Source: Paenibacillus chitinolyticus NBRC 15660 (GTDB lineage Bacteria; Bacillota; Bacilli; Paenibacillales; NBRC-103111). Taken from it: a DNA stretch of 64,000 bases. Within the stretch, counting starts at the first letter, position 1. Each line of letters starts with the position of its first letter. Below the pieces are notes generated by a model. It had not been told where the DNA came from. It made no database searches and saw only the letters and a program-made list of their open reading frames with translations. This document shows, piece after piece, positions 43,658 to 53,800 of the stretch. The translations under genes were made by a program, and so were the position numbers. Location: assembly GCF_000739915.1 (NCBI RefSeq), contig NZ_BBJT01000007.1:186001-250000 (forward strand), given 5' to 3'.

Positions 43658-45031
43658 CTATTTGACGATGCCGAACTGGTCGTACAGAGCGGTCGCGCCC
43701 GATTCCGTGGTCGTATAAACCTGGAACGTGATTTTATCGTTTGCCACGGTAACGCCCGTAAACATTTCCTTGCCCGGCTGGCCGTATTTATACGCATAAG
43801 GGAACGGCCCGGACTTCGGCGTGTACCTTTTGTTTCCGGCAGCGTTGCTGACCAGATAAAGGGTCCCCTTCGGATTAATCAGGTTCCCGTCTTTGTCCAC
43901 CGCCGCGTCCTTCTGCGGCACATTATTGTACATCGGATAGGTGCGCGTATACGTATGATCGTGGCCGCTCAACACGACGTCAACGCCGATTTCATCGAAC
44001 AGAGCCGCAAGCTTCTTGCGGAAGAAGAGAACATCGCTGTCGGAGGAATGATTCGCTACGGAATAAGGCGACTTGTGGAACAAGACGATTTTCCACTTCT
44101 TGTCCGTCTTGGCCGCTTCCGCTCTCAGCCACTCTTCCTGCTTCCGGTACACGGCGTCGGTTCCTTTCGCCTCGTTGTACTCGGTATTGATGACCAGAAA
44201 ACGGGCGGGACCGTAATCGAAGGCATAGACCGACCCGTCCGGCTTCGCTCCCGTATTGGAGGTGTTCGGCAGGTTGAAGTGGTACCAGAAGTTGTTGTTG
44301 GACTTGCTCTCATGGTTGCCGAGCGCAGGCACGAGAGGCGTCTTCTTCAGAATGGCCTGCGGCTTGCCCAGCAGCCAAAACCATTGATTCTCGATGTCCC
44401 CGTTGTCTACCAGATCCCCCGTGACGGTAACAAAACGGGCCGCGGGAAATTTCTTGACCGCTTCCTCCAGCGTGTGGTTCCAGGTCGCGTATTCCCGCTC
44501 GGTCGTACCCTGCAGGTCCGTCGTGTAGAGGAACGTGAACGCACCGCCGCTCTGTTCCTCGGTTTTGAACGTGCCGGGCTCGCTCCAGTTCCCCTCCTGG
44601 CCGTCTCCGGCGCGGTACGTGTACTCGGTGCCCGGCTTTAAGCCCGTTGCCGTAACCTTATGATCGGCGTAAGCGGTCTTCTTGCCCGCACTCTTGTCCG
44701 AGCTCGACTGATAAACCTGGATCGGCGCCGTGCTCCCCTCGAAGGAGATGACCCCGCTATCCGGCCATACGCCGCCTGTGACGAGAGACGATTCCACCAC
44801 CTGCAGCTTCGTTCCGGTAACGGCGGGATCGGTATACCAGGCGAAGCCCTGCGAGGTTTTGGCATCCCCGTTGAACGTCAGCGCCAAAGCCGTCGGAGCC
44901 TTGGAGCCTGCCGCGGCCGCAATGGAGCTTCCCAAAACTCCGGCGTCCACTCCAGGTAAAACGACGGACACCGCCATGAAAACAGCCATAGGAGCGACGA
45001 GCCATTTGGACCTGCTGAATTTGTACATCAT
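43658..45031 (-). CDS. secreted purple-acid-phosphatase-like metallophosphoesterase
   Basis: From ATG 45031 (AAGGGG upstream) the protein has 457 residues with a signal peptide (WLVAPMAVFMAVSVVLPGVDA). A fibronectin-like N-terminal domain (~40-150) precedes the phosphoesterase core. Metal-binding motifs are TTDLQGT (D-x-Q in place of D-x-H), VTGDLVDNG (GD), ALGNHESK (GNHE), VLFHKSPYS and SGHDHTYTRTYP (GHxH). The DxH-to-DxQ variation is worth noting. Such enzymes release phosphate from monoesters outside the cell; a possible Pho regulon box was not found. Confidence 0.85.
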   Translation of the reverse strand: MMYKFSRSKWLVAPMAVFMAVSVVLPGVDAGVLGSSIAAAAGSKAPTALALTFNGDAKTSQGFAWYTDPAVTGTKLQVVESSLVTGGVWPDSGVISFEGSTAPIQVYQSSSDKSAGKKTAYADHKVTATGLKPGTEYTYRAGDGQEGNWSEPGTFKTEEQSGGAFTFLYTTDLQGTTEREYATWNHTLEEAVKKFPAARFVTVTGDLVDNGDIENQWFWLLGKPQAILKKTPLVPALGNHESKSNNNFWYHFNLPNTSNTGAKPDGSVYAFDYGPARFLVINTEYNEAKGTDAVYRKQEEWLRAEAAKTDKKWKIVLFHKSPYSVANHSSDSDVLFFRKKLAALFDEIGVDVVLSGHDHTYTRTYPMYNNVPQKDAAVDKDGNLINPKGTLYLVSNAAGNKRYTPKSGPFPYAYKYGQPGKEMFTGVTVANDKITFQVYTTTESGATALYDQFGIVK

Positions 45032-45187
45032 ACACACCCCTTCGAACAAGAATGAAATCACCTCATCCTAGCAAAGAAGTGTTTGGTAAATATTAACATT
45101 TTATTTGGGGCAGATTAATTTCCTTCCCCCTGGCAGCTTGAAGTTCGCCCTCCCGTGTCCGCCTCGCTTTCTGTCCGTACTGCCATT

Positions 45188-45196
45188 TGATATAAT
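45188..45196 (+). promoter_or_regulatory. extended -10 promoter of the UvrC-like gene
   Basis: TGATATAAT combines TGn with a perfect TATAAT, 34 bases before the start codon at 45231. I found no LexA (CGAAC-N4-GTTCG) box near it. Confidence 0.65.
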
Positions 45197-45230
45197 GACA
45201 GGGCCGAGCAAGAGCAATGGAGGAATCTCT

Positions 45231-46382
45231 ATGAATCTCGCGGAAAAAGTAAAAGCCCTTCCCTTAACTCCCGGCGTCTACCTGATGAAAGACCGTCTGG
45301 GCCATATTATCTATGTGGGCAAAGCCAAATCTCTCAAAAAAAGAGTCCAAACCTATTTTCAGCATTCCAAAGCCCATTCCCCCAAAGTCAAACGACTCAT
45401 AAGCAATATCCGCGATTTCGAGGTCCGTCTGACCGACACGGAGTTCGAGGCCTTTATGCTGGAGTGCCGGTTAATCAAGCAGTTGAAGCCTCTGTATAAT
45501 AAAAAAATGAAAAATCCGCTCGCCTATACGTACCTGGTCATCCGCAACAGCCGTGAGGGCCTCCGTCGGCTCGACATTACGAATGACCCCGCCGGACAGG
45601 AGGGGGACCTTTTTTTCGGGCCCTATACGAGCAGAAGCACGGTGGAAAAAGCCGTCCAAGGGCTGCAGGAAAGCTACCGGATTCTTTGCAGCAATCCTTA
45701 CGCCAGGCGTTCACCCTGCCTCAATCATTCTCTCGGCTTGTGTCTGGGAATGTGCACCGGCAGCGAAGACGCTCTAAGAGCCTACAACTCCGTGCTCGAT
45801 AAAATGATTACTTCCCTGAACGGGAGCCCTCCGATTGTTCTGCAAGATCTTGAGCAGCGGATGATGGAAGCGGCCGAAAGTCATAATTTCGAAGCCGCCG
45901 CCAAATACCGGGACCTGATGAAAACCTTCGGTTCCCTGATCCGCGGTGAGAAAGTGATCGGATTCGCCGAAGAAGACCGGAATATCGTCATCCTGGAACC
46001 CGTTAACGAACGGGAGGCTAAACTCATCCTCGTTAAAGGGAACCGCATTGTCCGGGATACCAAAGTGGAGGCTCCGGACGCGGACCGGAACGGGCCGGAA
46101 GCGCCGCATAAGCTCCACACCCTGGTGCGTTCGGCCATCCTGGGTACCTTCCGTCAAGCAGATCCGGCGGCCCCCCGCCCCAAAATCAGCCGGCACGATA
46201 TTGACGAAGCGCAGATTCTGTACAGCTTTCTGCAAGGAAGCGCCCGCAGCTACCTGATCGTTCCCGAACATTGGCTGATTCCCGGGCATGAAGGCGAGCT
46301 TGGAGAAGCGGTTGAAGGGTTGATTGCAGGGTATGTACGCGCACAAAATAGCGCCGGGGACCAAGATGGCCCCGACGCTTGA
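45231..46382 (+). CDS. UvrC-like GIY-YIG endonuclease lacking the C-terminal nuclease (Cho type)
   Basis: From ATG 45231 (GGAGGAATCT upstream) the protein has 383 residues. The N-terminal GIY-YIG domain (LTPGVYLMKDRLGHIIYVGKAKSLKKRVQTYF) is followed by the Cys-containing region (ARRSPCLNHSLGLCLGMC). A UVR motif for UvrB contact follows (LEQRMMEAAESHNFEAAAKYRDLM, ~205-228), then a ~130-residue tail of unclear type. Full UvrC (~600 residues) has a C-terminal RNase-H-like nuclease with HhH that is absent here. E. coli Cho has a similar N-terminal half and makes the 3' incision on bulky lesions. A canonical uvrC is presumably elsewhere in the genome. Confidence 0.85.
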   Translation: MNLAEKVKALPLTPGVYLMKDRLGHIIYVGKAKSLKKRVQTYFQHSKAHSPKVKRLISNIRDFEVRLTDTEFEAFMLECRLIKQLKPLYNKKMKNPLAYTYLVIRNSREGLRRLDITNDPAGQEGDLFFGPYTSRSTVEKAVQGLQESYRILCSNPYARRSPCLNHSLGLCLGMCTGSEDALRAYNSVLDKMITSLNGSPPIVLQDLEQRMMEAAESHNFEAAAKYRDLMKTFGSLIRGEKVIGFAEEDRNIVILEPVNEREAKLILVKGNRIVRDTKVEAPDADRNGPEAPHKLHTLVRSAILGTFRQADPAAPRPKISRHDIDEAQILYSFLQGSARSYLIVPEHWLIPGHEGELGEAVEGLIAGYVRAQNSAGDQDGPDA

Positions 46383-46407
46383 ACCTTTTATGCGAATCAC
46401 GAATTTC

Positions 46408-47472
46408 TTACTGGCTGGTACTGTTCCGGTAGGCGGCAACGAGTCTCTCGGTATGCTTTTGCTTTTCCGTAAGAAATTCGTTCACGTAGAGGCTTCCGTT
46501 TCTGCGGTTGAACGCTTCGGTCAGCTTGGCAATTTCATGGTCGATCCAGGGTAAAGTAACGCGATCCGACTCGGCCAGCCTTTTCCTCCGCTTCGTCTTT
46601 CCCCACTCATTCAGAAACAAACGAACCGCGTAAAAATATTGCAGACGGGACCAGCCTATTTTGCTCTCCAGGCCGTATCTTATCGTCTGCTCATAAAGTT
46701 TCGTCGCCCTAGTCATATCTGTTATGGTGAAGAATTCGAGAAAAACCCCGTATTCCTCCAAATATTGCGGACCTTCGAGCTCACGGACTGCTTTCTTCGC
46801 AATTGCGACGGCCCTGTCATACTCTTTTAATTTCATCAAAGGGATGATAATCAGGCTGTAGGTATTTTGCGGAACCGATCCGCATACCATCCTGCCTTCC
46901 AGAATGGGCTTCACGGCCTGCATGCCTCTTTTTAAATGATTCATTTTAAATGAAAATTCCCCGAATAAGTTCTGTTCGCAGGCCTGGCAGTCCGCCAGTG
47001 AATCCCTCGGCGTCGACCTCCACAGCTTATAGGACTCGGCTGCCTCCTGAAACATTCCAAGCGAGATAAACAAGTTTACCCGCTTCTGGTGGTAGGCTCG
47101 CAAATTATGCCCATGCCGGATGCATCTTTCTTTAAAATCCTCAAACATCCGCTCAATCTGTTCGAACGTCATTTCGGGCATTCTCCATATGCCGTTCAGA
47201 ATCCATTTATAATGCCATAATAAATAAAAATGCGGGTATCTCCCCGGATTTTTATCGAATTTGGCCACACACCAGGCAAACGAGATTAACATTTTTTCTG
47301 AGAAGCCCGCATCCATGGCCGCTGACGTGTAATCCATCCGAACGTTGTAAGAGTCTTCTTCCGTCATGTAAAGATCCGCTATTCGAATCATTTCCTCCAG
47401 AACCGCCAGCTTTTGTTTCCCATCCGGCATAGTCCAGCTTACGCGCCTCAATTCATCGAAACGGTTCTTCAT
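46408..47472 (-). CDS. TPR-like helical-repeat protein partnered with Hsp90 homologue
   Basis: The 354-residue protein is all-helical with amphipathic helix pairs resembling degenerate TPR units (e.g. RVNLFISLGMFQEAAESYKLWRS, YSLIIIPLMKLKEYDRAVAIAKKAVRELE, TRATKLYEQTIRYGLESKIGWSRLQYFYAVRLFLNEWGK). No catalytic motif is seen. Its ATG overlaps the Hsp90-like gene's stop as ATGA, so the two are translationally coupled. Eukaryotic Hsp90 recruits TPR co-chaperones through a C-terminal MEEVD; the bacterial homologue here ends in RMPEVEQ, which is acidic but not that motif. A dedicated co-chaperone or substrate adaptor is a reasonable inference. Confidence 0.72.
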   Translation of the reverse strand: MKNRFDELRRVSWTMPDGKQKLAVLEEMIRIADLYMTEEDSYNVRMDYTSAAMDAGFSEKMLISFAWCVAKFDKNPGRYPHFYLLWHYKWILNGIWRMPEMTFEQIERMFEDFKERCIRHGHNLRAYHQKRVNLFISLGMFQEAAESYKLWRSTPRDSLADCQACEQNLFGEFSFKMNHLKRGMQAVKPILEGRMVCGSVPQNTYSLIIIPLMKLKEYDRAVAIAKKAVRELEGPQYLEEYGVFLEFFTITDMTRATKLYEQTIRYGLESKIGWSRLQYFYAVRLFLNEWGKTKRRKRLAESDRVTLPWIDHEIAKLTEAFNRRNGSLYVNEFLTEKQKHTERLVAAYRNSTSQ

Positions 47473-49253
47473 TGTTCTACCTCAGGCATCCGGTCCAGAC
47501 CCATATTCATGAAATGAAACAACGATTCATTCATCATGGAGAGCTCTGCTGAACTTAAGGGATGGTTCCCCAGCAATAGGGCTTGCGTATAAAACAACTC
47601 GATGCATGCTTTCTGGGCTTCCAAGTCGCGAGATTCCATGGCCTTCCGGACAATGGGATTGTTATAGTTATAACAAAGCCGCGCAAAGGGCTGATCATAC
47701 AGCTCATTCTTGATGACGCGCACGGCTTCAGCGAATAAAGGATTCGCTTCCTTCTCGCTCTCTTCCGCCAGCTTAAAGAAATTAACTTCCTGATTCGTAT
47801 TGTATAGAACCGGAATGTCGGCAGGCTCAAACCATCTGACCACGGAGCGGCACTGGAAACTCCGGAGTATTTCATTGGAATAATCAAGGAAAGGCCGAGT
47901 TTCTTGTTTCTCCATGACGTTCAGCTCTTTAAACCGGTTTGCAAATTCCAAAATATCCAGCACATCAACGGAAATATCGTCCTTCACGTTACGCAAATTC
48001 AGTACGAGATCCAAGTCATGAACATACCCGCCATTGATCACCATCAAGTCCTGCGCCTTAGCCACCCGCGCTACCTGCCGGAATTCATCCAGAGTAGGAG
48101 CCACTAACAGATGGGTATGATTTTCAAGAATTTCCGCCATTTTAAGATCACCGAAAGAAGTTTCAAAACTCAAGTGCTGGATAAAAAGCTCGTACAGCTC
48201 TTCATCTTCAACAGCCATTGTTTTGATAGAAGCATAGTGTACCAGTACGATGCGTTTAAACAGCTCCTGATTTTCCTGGGATAATTCGATTAGATAGTTC
48301 TTGATGCACTCACCAAGTTCATCTCTTACGCTAAAGAACAGATCATTTTCCTGGAAAGCCTCCCGCGAAGCTGTCGGCCGTAAATTCTCCGTATTAATAA
48401 TCCCGTTCACGAAAAAAGCCCAGGGCGGCAAAACATTGCTCATCTTATCGGATAAAAGCATGCCTTTCAAATAAACACGATGCTTTTTCTCATCTTGAAG
48501 ACTGACAGCATAAGGCAGGATAGAAGCGATGCCCTTCACGCCTCCTATAACTGAGGTCAGTGAAATTATATCCATGGGCTTGGAATAGGCCGTTTCCTCT
48601 ACAAAATCCATTGCTTCTTGCTTGTCCATATTCCATGGCGGGATGGAAGTATTCACGTTCAGTTCATAGTTGTCTTCGGTCAATATAATCGGTGTCGGCA
48701 GAAACTCCCCGTATTTCTCCAATAACTCTCTCAACCGGTAAAACTCGAAATACTCCTCGTAATCCGTTTTCGCTTTCAAATAGATCGTAGTTCCTACAGG
48801 GACTTGGCGCTCTAATTTTTTGATCGAGTAGGTGCCGTCCGGCTTTCCCCGCCATTCCAAAGAGTCGCCTTCCCCGTTTGACGAACGGGTAATCAGTACG
48901 ATTTCTTCACTGACGACAAAACAAGACAGAAGACCGACGCCGAATTGTCCGATATAATCGTCTGCAAGATCCTGATCTTCTCTTTTGGTGGAACTGCCGA
49001 TCTTAGCGAGAAATTGCTCAATTTCCTTTTCCGTTAACCCGCAGCCGTTGTCGGAGAAAGAAATCGTATTGGAAGAGAACACCTCAACTCTTACTTCTCC
49101 TTCAAACTCCTGGCCGAGTCGTTTTCTTGCCGTAACGGCGTCTATGCCGTTCTGAAGTAATTCCCGGATAAAAACTCCGGGATCGGAGTAAAGGTGATTC
49201 GACAGCAAATCAATGACTCCTTGTAAATTAACTTGAAAATTCATCGTTTTCAT
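47469..49253 (-). CDS. Hsp90-family ATPase (HtpG-related)
   Basis: The 594-residue protein has an N-terminal GHKL ATPase: E31-L-L-Q-N35-G-I-D38-A (N box), D68-N-G-C-G72, and G102-Q-F-G-V-G107. It has a middle domain with the catalytic-loop-like NTENLRPTASREAFQ, and a C-terminal region (FYTQALLLGNHPL, similar to HtpG's dimerisation domain). It is diverged from canonical HtpG and matches the separate group annotated as Hsp90 family protein in Actinobacteria and Bacillales. AAGGA lies just before ATG 49253; ATG 49244 is an alternative. It forms an ATGA-overlapping operon with a helical-repeat gene. Confidence 0.85.
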   Translation of the reverse strand: MKTMNFQVNLQGVIDLLSNHLYSDPGVFIRELLQNGIDAVTARKRLGQEFEGEVRVEVFSSNTISFSDNGCGLTEKEIEQFLAKIGSSTKREDQDLADDYIGQFGVGLLSCFVVSEEIVLITRSSNGEGDSLEWRGKPDGTYSIKKLERQVPVGTTIYLKAKTDYEEYFEFYRLRELLEKYGEFLPTPIILTEDNYELNVNTSIPPWNMDKQEAMDFVEETAYSKPMDIISLTSVIGGVKGIASILPYAVSLQDEKKHRVYLKGMLLSDKMSNVLPPWAFFVNGIINTENLRPTASREAFQENDLFFSVRDELGECIKNYLIELSQENQELFKRIVLVHYASIKTMAVEDEELYELFIQHLSFETSFGDLKMAEILENHTHLLVAPTLDEFRQVARVAKAQDLMVINGGYVHDLDLVLNLRNVKDDISVDVLDILEFANRFKELNVMEKQETRPFLDYSNEILRSFQCRSVVRWFEPADIPVLYNTNQEVNFFKLAEESEKEANPLFAEAVRVIKNELYDQPFARLCYNYNNPIVRKAMESRDLEAQKACIELFYTQALLLGNHPLSSAELSMMNESLFHFMNMGLDRMPEVEQ

Positions 49254-49610
49254 CGTCCTTTTAAATTTATAATCACGGATTGGTTAAAATTAGTATATCA
49301 AATTGTAAATTTAGGAGTGTAGATAAAAATTAGCTGTATTTAGAGTTTATTTTAAGGTTAATTGTCCTTATTTGTTTGAATGGCAATAAAATAAACATTC
49401 ACTACTACGTGCAGGATATCGGCAAAGGAACACCGGTTATCGCATGATGATATGGCTGGAATCCCTGTACTTCCAGGCGCATTCCGGCAGGAGTAATTCC
49501 GCCCGGAACCGACTTGCCCCGATTACTCTCCGAAAAAGACAGCACCCCTTACCCGATCACGGATCGTTCCCTTTCCGGGAAAAACCGTGAACTTGTAAGG
49601 GGTGCTTTTT
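49254..49610. other. 356-base intergenic region before the Hsp90-like operon
   Basis: The region must hold the Hsp90 operon promoter on the minus strand; its A/T-rich part (49260-49380) contains several TATA-like hexamers but none decisive. It also holds a short hydrolase-like relic (49376-49447) and a compound terminator (49541-49612). Confidence 0.5.
49376..49447 (+). pseudogene. possible N-terminal relic of an alpha/beta-hydrolase gene
   Basis: The short frame LNGNKINIHYYVQDIGKGTPVIA ends in TGA. It looks like the first beta strands of an alpha/beta hydrolase, just before the HG oxyanion motif, and then decays. No ribosome-binding site is seen. A chance resemblance cannot be excluded because only about 20 residues are involved. 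Confidence 0.3.
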
Positions 49611-49612
49611 TT
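49541..49612. terminator. compound terminator between hybrid kinase operon and upstream region
   Basis: AGCACCCCTTAC (49541-49552) pairs with GTAAGGGGTGCT (49595-49606), enclosing a CACGG/CCGTG and a TTCCC/GGGAA helix; T7 follows on the plus strand, and GTCTTTTTC on the minus strand. It lies at the 3' end of the minus-strand kinase operon. Confidence 0.8.
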
Positions 49613-50825
49613 AACAAGACGGGTTGTTTAACGTATCCGCAGGAATGCCGGTCTGGATGGTGAACACGAAGACTGCTCCCTTTTCGACATTCGACCGGGC
49701 ATAGATGGTTCCGCCCATCAAGTTGACCAGTGTTTTGCAGATCGACAAACCAAGGCCCGTGCCGCCGAATTTCCGGCTGATGGTAGCGTCAATCTGCGTA
49801 AAGGGCTGGAACAAGTGATGCATTTTATCGGCGGGAATGCCGATTCCGGTATCTTCCACGATAAACTCAAGGGTGATCAGCTTATCATCCACCCTTTTTT
49901 GACTCACCGTTGCCTTAACGCTGCCGGTTTCCGTAAATTTGACCGCGTTGCCGATCAGGTTGTTCAGCACCTGTCTCAGCCGGTTGGAGTCTCCGATCAG
50001 GATCTTGGGAATTCCCGGCTCTATGTGCGTCTCCAGAAGCAGATTTCGCTCGCGTGCAAGAGCGCGGAACAGATCCATCGTTTCTTTCAAACAGACTGTC
50101 AGATTGAACGGCTCGTAGTCAAGCTCCATCTTACCCGATTCGATTTTGGTGAAATCGAGGATATGGTTGATGACGGAGAGCAGAGCGTGTCCGCTCGTAT
50201 GAATAATCTCGGCCATTTCCGCGTCGTCCTGCTTCAAATCCGAAGCCATCAATATATCCGACAAGGCAATGATGCCGTTCAGAGGGGTGCGGATCTCATG
50301 GCTCATCATCGCCAGAAAGCCGGATTTGATCCTCGAAGCGACCTCCGCCGTTTCCTTAAGCTGGGTAAGCACGCGGTTCGCGTCTTCCAGCTCCAAGGTT
50401 TGTTTCTGAAGCTCGCCGGTTTTGATTTGAAGCTCTTTGCGCGCTTTGTACAACCGTACAAAGCCTTCGATTTTGCTTCTTAACACGCCGGAATGAAAGG
50501 GTTTCGTCAAATAATCAATTCCGCCGGCCGTATAAGCTTTCATATAATCTTCGACTTCCGGGGTAAGGGCGGTGAGGAAAATGATCGGAATGTCCTCCGA
50601 CTTTTTGCGTCTCTTGATTCGTTCCGCCGTTTCGAACCCGTTCATATCCGGCATGAGAACATCCATAATGATGAGGGCATATTCGCTCTCCAGCAAAAAT
50701 TTCAAAGCCTCCATACCCGAGGAAGCCCGGATTAACTGGTAAGGCGTATCAACCAGCAGCGCTTGTATCGTCAGAAAATCTTCCGGCCGGTCATCGACCA
50801 ATAAAATGCGAATCGGATACTCCAT
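49611..50825 (-). CDS. response-regulator/histidine-kinase hybrid
   Basis: The 404-residue protein starts with a receiver domain (IRILLVDDRPEDFLTIQALL, phospho-Asp in LIIMDVLMPDMNGF at ~55, Lys in YLTKPFHSG), then a helical linker. HisKA follows (MMSHEIRTPLNGIIALSDIL), then a HATPase domain (RLRQVLNNLIGNAVKFTE, VEDTGIGIPADKM, FGGTGLGLSICKTL). It has no membrane segment, so it is cytoplasmic. It lies 42 bases downstream of the large hybrid kinase and probably receives phosphate from it or from its receivers. The start ATG 50825 follows GGGGGATTAG. Confidence 0.9.
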   Translation of the reverse strand: MEYPIRILLVDDRPEDFLTIQALLVDTPYQLIRASSGMEALKFLLESEYALIIMDVLMPDMNGFETAERIKRRKKSEDIPIIFLTALTPEVEDYMKAYTAGGIDYLTKPFHSGVLRSKIEGFVRLYKARKELQIKTGELQKQTLELEDANRVLTQLKETAEVASRIKSGFLAMMSHEIRTPLNGIIALSDILMASDLKQDDAEMAEIIHTSGHALLSVINHILDFTKIESGKMELDYEPFNLTVCLKETMDLFRALARERNLLLETHIEPGIPKILIGDSNRLRQVLNNLIGNAVKFTETGSVKATVSQKRVDDKLITLEFIVEDTGIGIPADKMHHLFQPFTQIDATISRKFGGTGLGLSICKTLVNLMGGTIYARSNVEKGAVFVFTIQTGIPADTLNNPSC

Positions 50826-50867
50826 TCTAATCCCCCGTTACAAGCTCGCACAGATCCTTCAAGTGAT

Positions 50868-53800
50868 CTAAGTGATCAACCAGGTCTTGAGCATACTGAC
50901 TAACTGTGTGGTATTAATCGGTTTCGAGATGTAATCGGAGGCGCCTGCCTGCAGGCATTTAATCCGGTCCTCGTCCATAGCTCTTGCGGTCAGCGCGATG
51001 ATGACAAGCTTCTCGAACTCCGGCATTTTGCGGATCTCCCTCATGGTCTCGTAGCCGTCCATCTCAGGCATCATGATATCCATGAATACCAGATCGACTT
51101 CGGGATGATTCCGGAGAATGCTCAAAGCCTCTTTGCCGTTCTGGGCAAACTGTATATTCATGTTATACCCTTCCAGCACACTGGACAAAGCAAAAATATT
51201 CCGCATATCATCGTCAACCAGTAAAATGTTCTTGTCTTGGAACGCCGCTTCAGGATTATGAAGCTTCTCGATCAACTGCTGTTTGTCCGCCGGCAGATCC
51301 GCATGTTTACGGTGGAGGTATAGAGCCGTTTCATCGTACAACCTCTCCATGGACCTTACATTCTTGATCACGATGCTTTCCGCGTAATGATGGAGGCGCT
51401 GCTCGTCCTGCTTGTTTAATTCCTTGCCCGTAAAAATAATAACCGGCAGCGTCTGGAGCTTGCGGTTGGTCTTCACCTGCTCAAGCAGATCGAAGCCGGA
51501 AATATCGGACAGACCCAGATCGAGCACCATGCAGTCAAAATGATGGGAGGCCAGCTGTTCCAGCGCCTCCCGGCCCGTTGCGACCGCGACGATGTTCACG
51601 TCCGGATGGGCGATAAAAGCGACTACGCTGCTGCGCAGAACAGGATTGTCCTCCACAATGAGCAGGCTTTTGGTACGCCTGCGGATGTACGATTCAATCT
51701 GCAGGAAGGCCGCTTCCAACTCGTGAACATCGTTCGGCTTCTTCCAGAAGGCGAGCGCCCCCATGGCCAGCCCCTGCTGGTTCTCTTCGGCCGTCGATAT
51801 GACATGAATCGGAATATGGCGAAGCTCCGGCCGGCCTTTCAAGCGGCTGATAATGGACCAGCCGTCCAGTACGGGAAGCTGGATGTCGAGCAGAATCGCA
51901 TCCGGCTTGTACGCGTGAGCCAGAGCCAGACCCTGGTCTCCCTGGGAGGCGACAATGGCTTTGAAGTTTCTCTGCCGCGCCAGGTTCAGGAGCGTGGACG
52001 CAAATTCGGCGTCCTCTTCAATGATCAGCAGCAGCGTATCGCCCGGCTGCAAGTTGTCGCGGTCGTCCTCCATCTCCGCGAGCTGGAGCAGCTTCGGATT
52101 CGAGATGGAGATGTCCGGCACGAAGGATTCCTGGAAGCTGCTTTCCCCCCGCTTGGCCTGCTCGGATGCGGCGGACATGGTGTCGCTGGCCGCTGCGGCT
52201 TGGGACACGGCGATGCCGGGCTGCGCAGCCGGCAAATGCAGGGAGAAGGTGCTGCCCTCCCCTTCCGCCGAGCTGACTTCGATCCGGCCGCCCAGCAGCC
52301 CCGCCAGTTCCCGGCAGATGGTCAGGCCGAGACCCGTGCCGCCGTATTTGCGGCTGGTCGTGCCGTCCGCCTGCTGGAACGCCTCGAAGATGCTCTCCAG
52401 CTTCGAGGCGGGGATGCCGATCCCCGTGTCGGTGACGGAGAAGACGATTTCCTCGGCGGGGGCCTGTCCGTCTCCGCCGGTTGGAGCGGATGCGCCGTGA
52501 ACGGAAAGCGTGACGGCCCCTTTTTCCGTAAATTTAAGCGCATTGGACAGCAGGTTGTTCAAGATTTGTTGAAGTCTGTGGCCGTCCGTCAGGATGCTCT
52601 CGGGAAGCCGTCTGTCGCTGTGTATGTCGAAATGAATATTTTTCTCCTTCGCCTGCTGTTCGAAATGACGGTACAAGTGACTGCTGACATCTTTCAGGTA
52701 GGTCGGCTCGACGACGGCCGTCATTTTGCCGACTTCCAGCTTCGCCAAGTCCAGAATCTCGTCAATCAGCGTAAGCAGGTCCTTCCCTGCCGAGAAAATC
52801 GTATGGATATATTCAAGCTGCCTGGAATGTAGGTTGCCTTCCTTATTTTCCGCAAGGATCTGGGACAGGATCAGCAAACTGTTAAGAGGCGTCCGCAGCT
52901 CGTGCGAAACGTTCGCAAGGAATTCGGATTTATATTGAGCCGCCATAAAAATTTCATCGGCTTGCTCTTTAATTTCGATTTTCTGCCGCTCGGTCAGCTC
53001 GACCTGCTGCTTTAGATTTTCATTGGAGGCAAGCAGTTCCTCCGCCTGCTCTTTGAGCTCGTCGGCCTGTTCGGCGATCTCGGTCTTCTGCAGTTCGGTC
53101 AGTTCCATCTGCTCCTGAAGCTGCTTGTTGGACTCGAACAGTTCTTCCGCCTGTTCTTTCAGCTCGTCCGCCTGCTGCTTGATTTCCTCTTTCTGAAGCT
53201 CCGTAAGCTTCATCTGTTCCTGGAGCCGCTCGTTGGAAGTTTGCAGACTACCCGCCTGCGCTTGGAGTTCTTCGGTTTGAGCCTGCAGCTCTTCCGTCTG
53301 GCTTTCGAGTTCCTCCGCCTGCATCTGCAATTCCTCGGTCTGAGCTTGCAGCTCCTCTGTCTGGGATTGAAGCTCCTCGGTTTGGGCCTCGAGCTCTTCC
53401 TTCTGCAGCTGGGTTTCTTTCAGGAGCTCGCCGATCCGCACCACATCCGCCAGCGTATTCAGCAAAATGCCCATATTGGCGCTGGTCTGATCGATTAACT
53501 GGCGTTCTTTGGACGTAAAATCGCGCAGCGAAGCCAGCTCGATAACGGCGACGACTTCATCTTCATAGCAGACGGGAACAATGATTAACGCCGCCGGCTT
53601 CGTCTCGCCGAGCGCCGAATGAATTTTCACATAACCGTCCGGAAGATCATGCAGCAGGATCGTCTGCTTATCCAGGGCGCACTGGCCTACAAGGCCGCTG
53701 CCCAAAGCGATCGGCTGCCGCCGCTCCGCCGCCGTATCATCGTAAGCGTAGCCGGCCGCGAATTGAAGCAAGCCGTCCTTGGGTACATAGAGAGCCCCGT

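Noticed and set aside
51540-52832. A 430-codon frame opposite the large hybrid kinase
   Set aside because: Shadow frame; the kinase and receiver motifs lie on the minus strand.
52947-53426. Tandem DNA repeats that could be taken for a CRISPR array or satellite
   Set aside because: They keep frame, code heptads of a coiled coil and have no spacers or cas genes.
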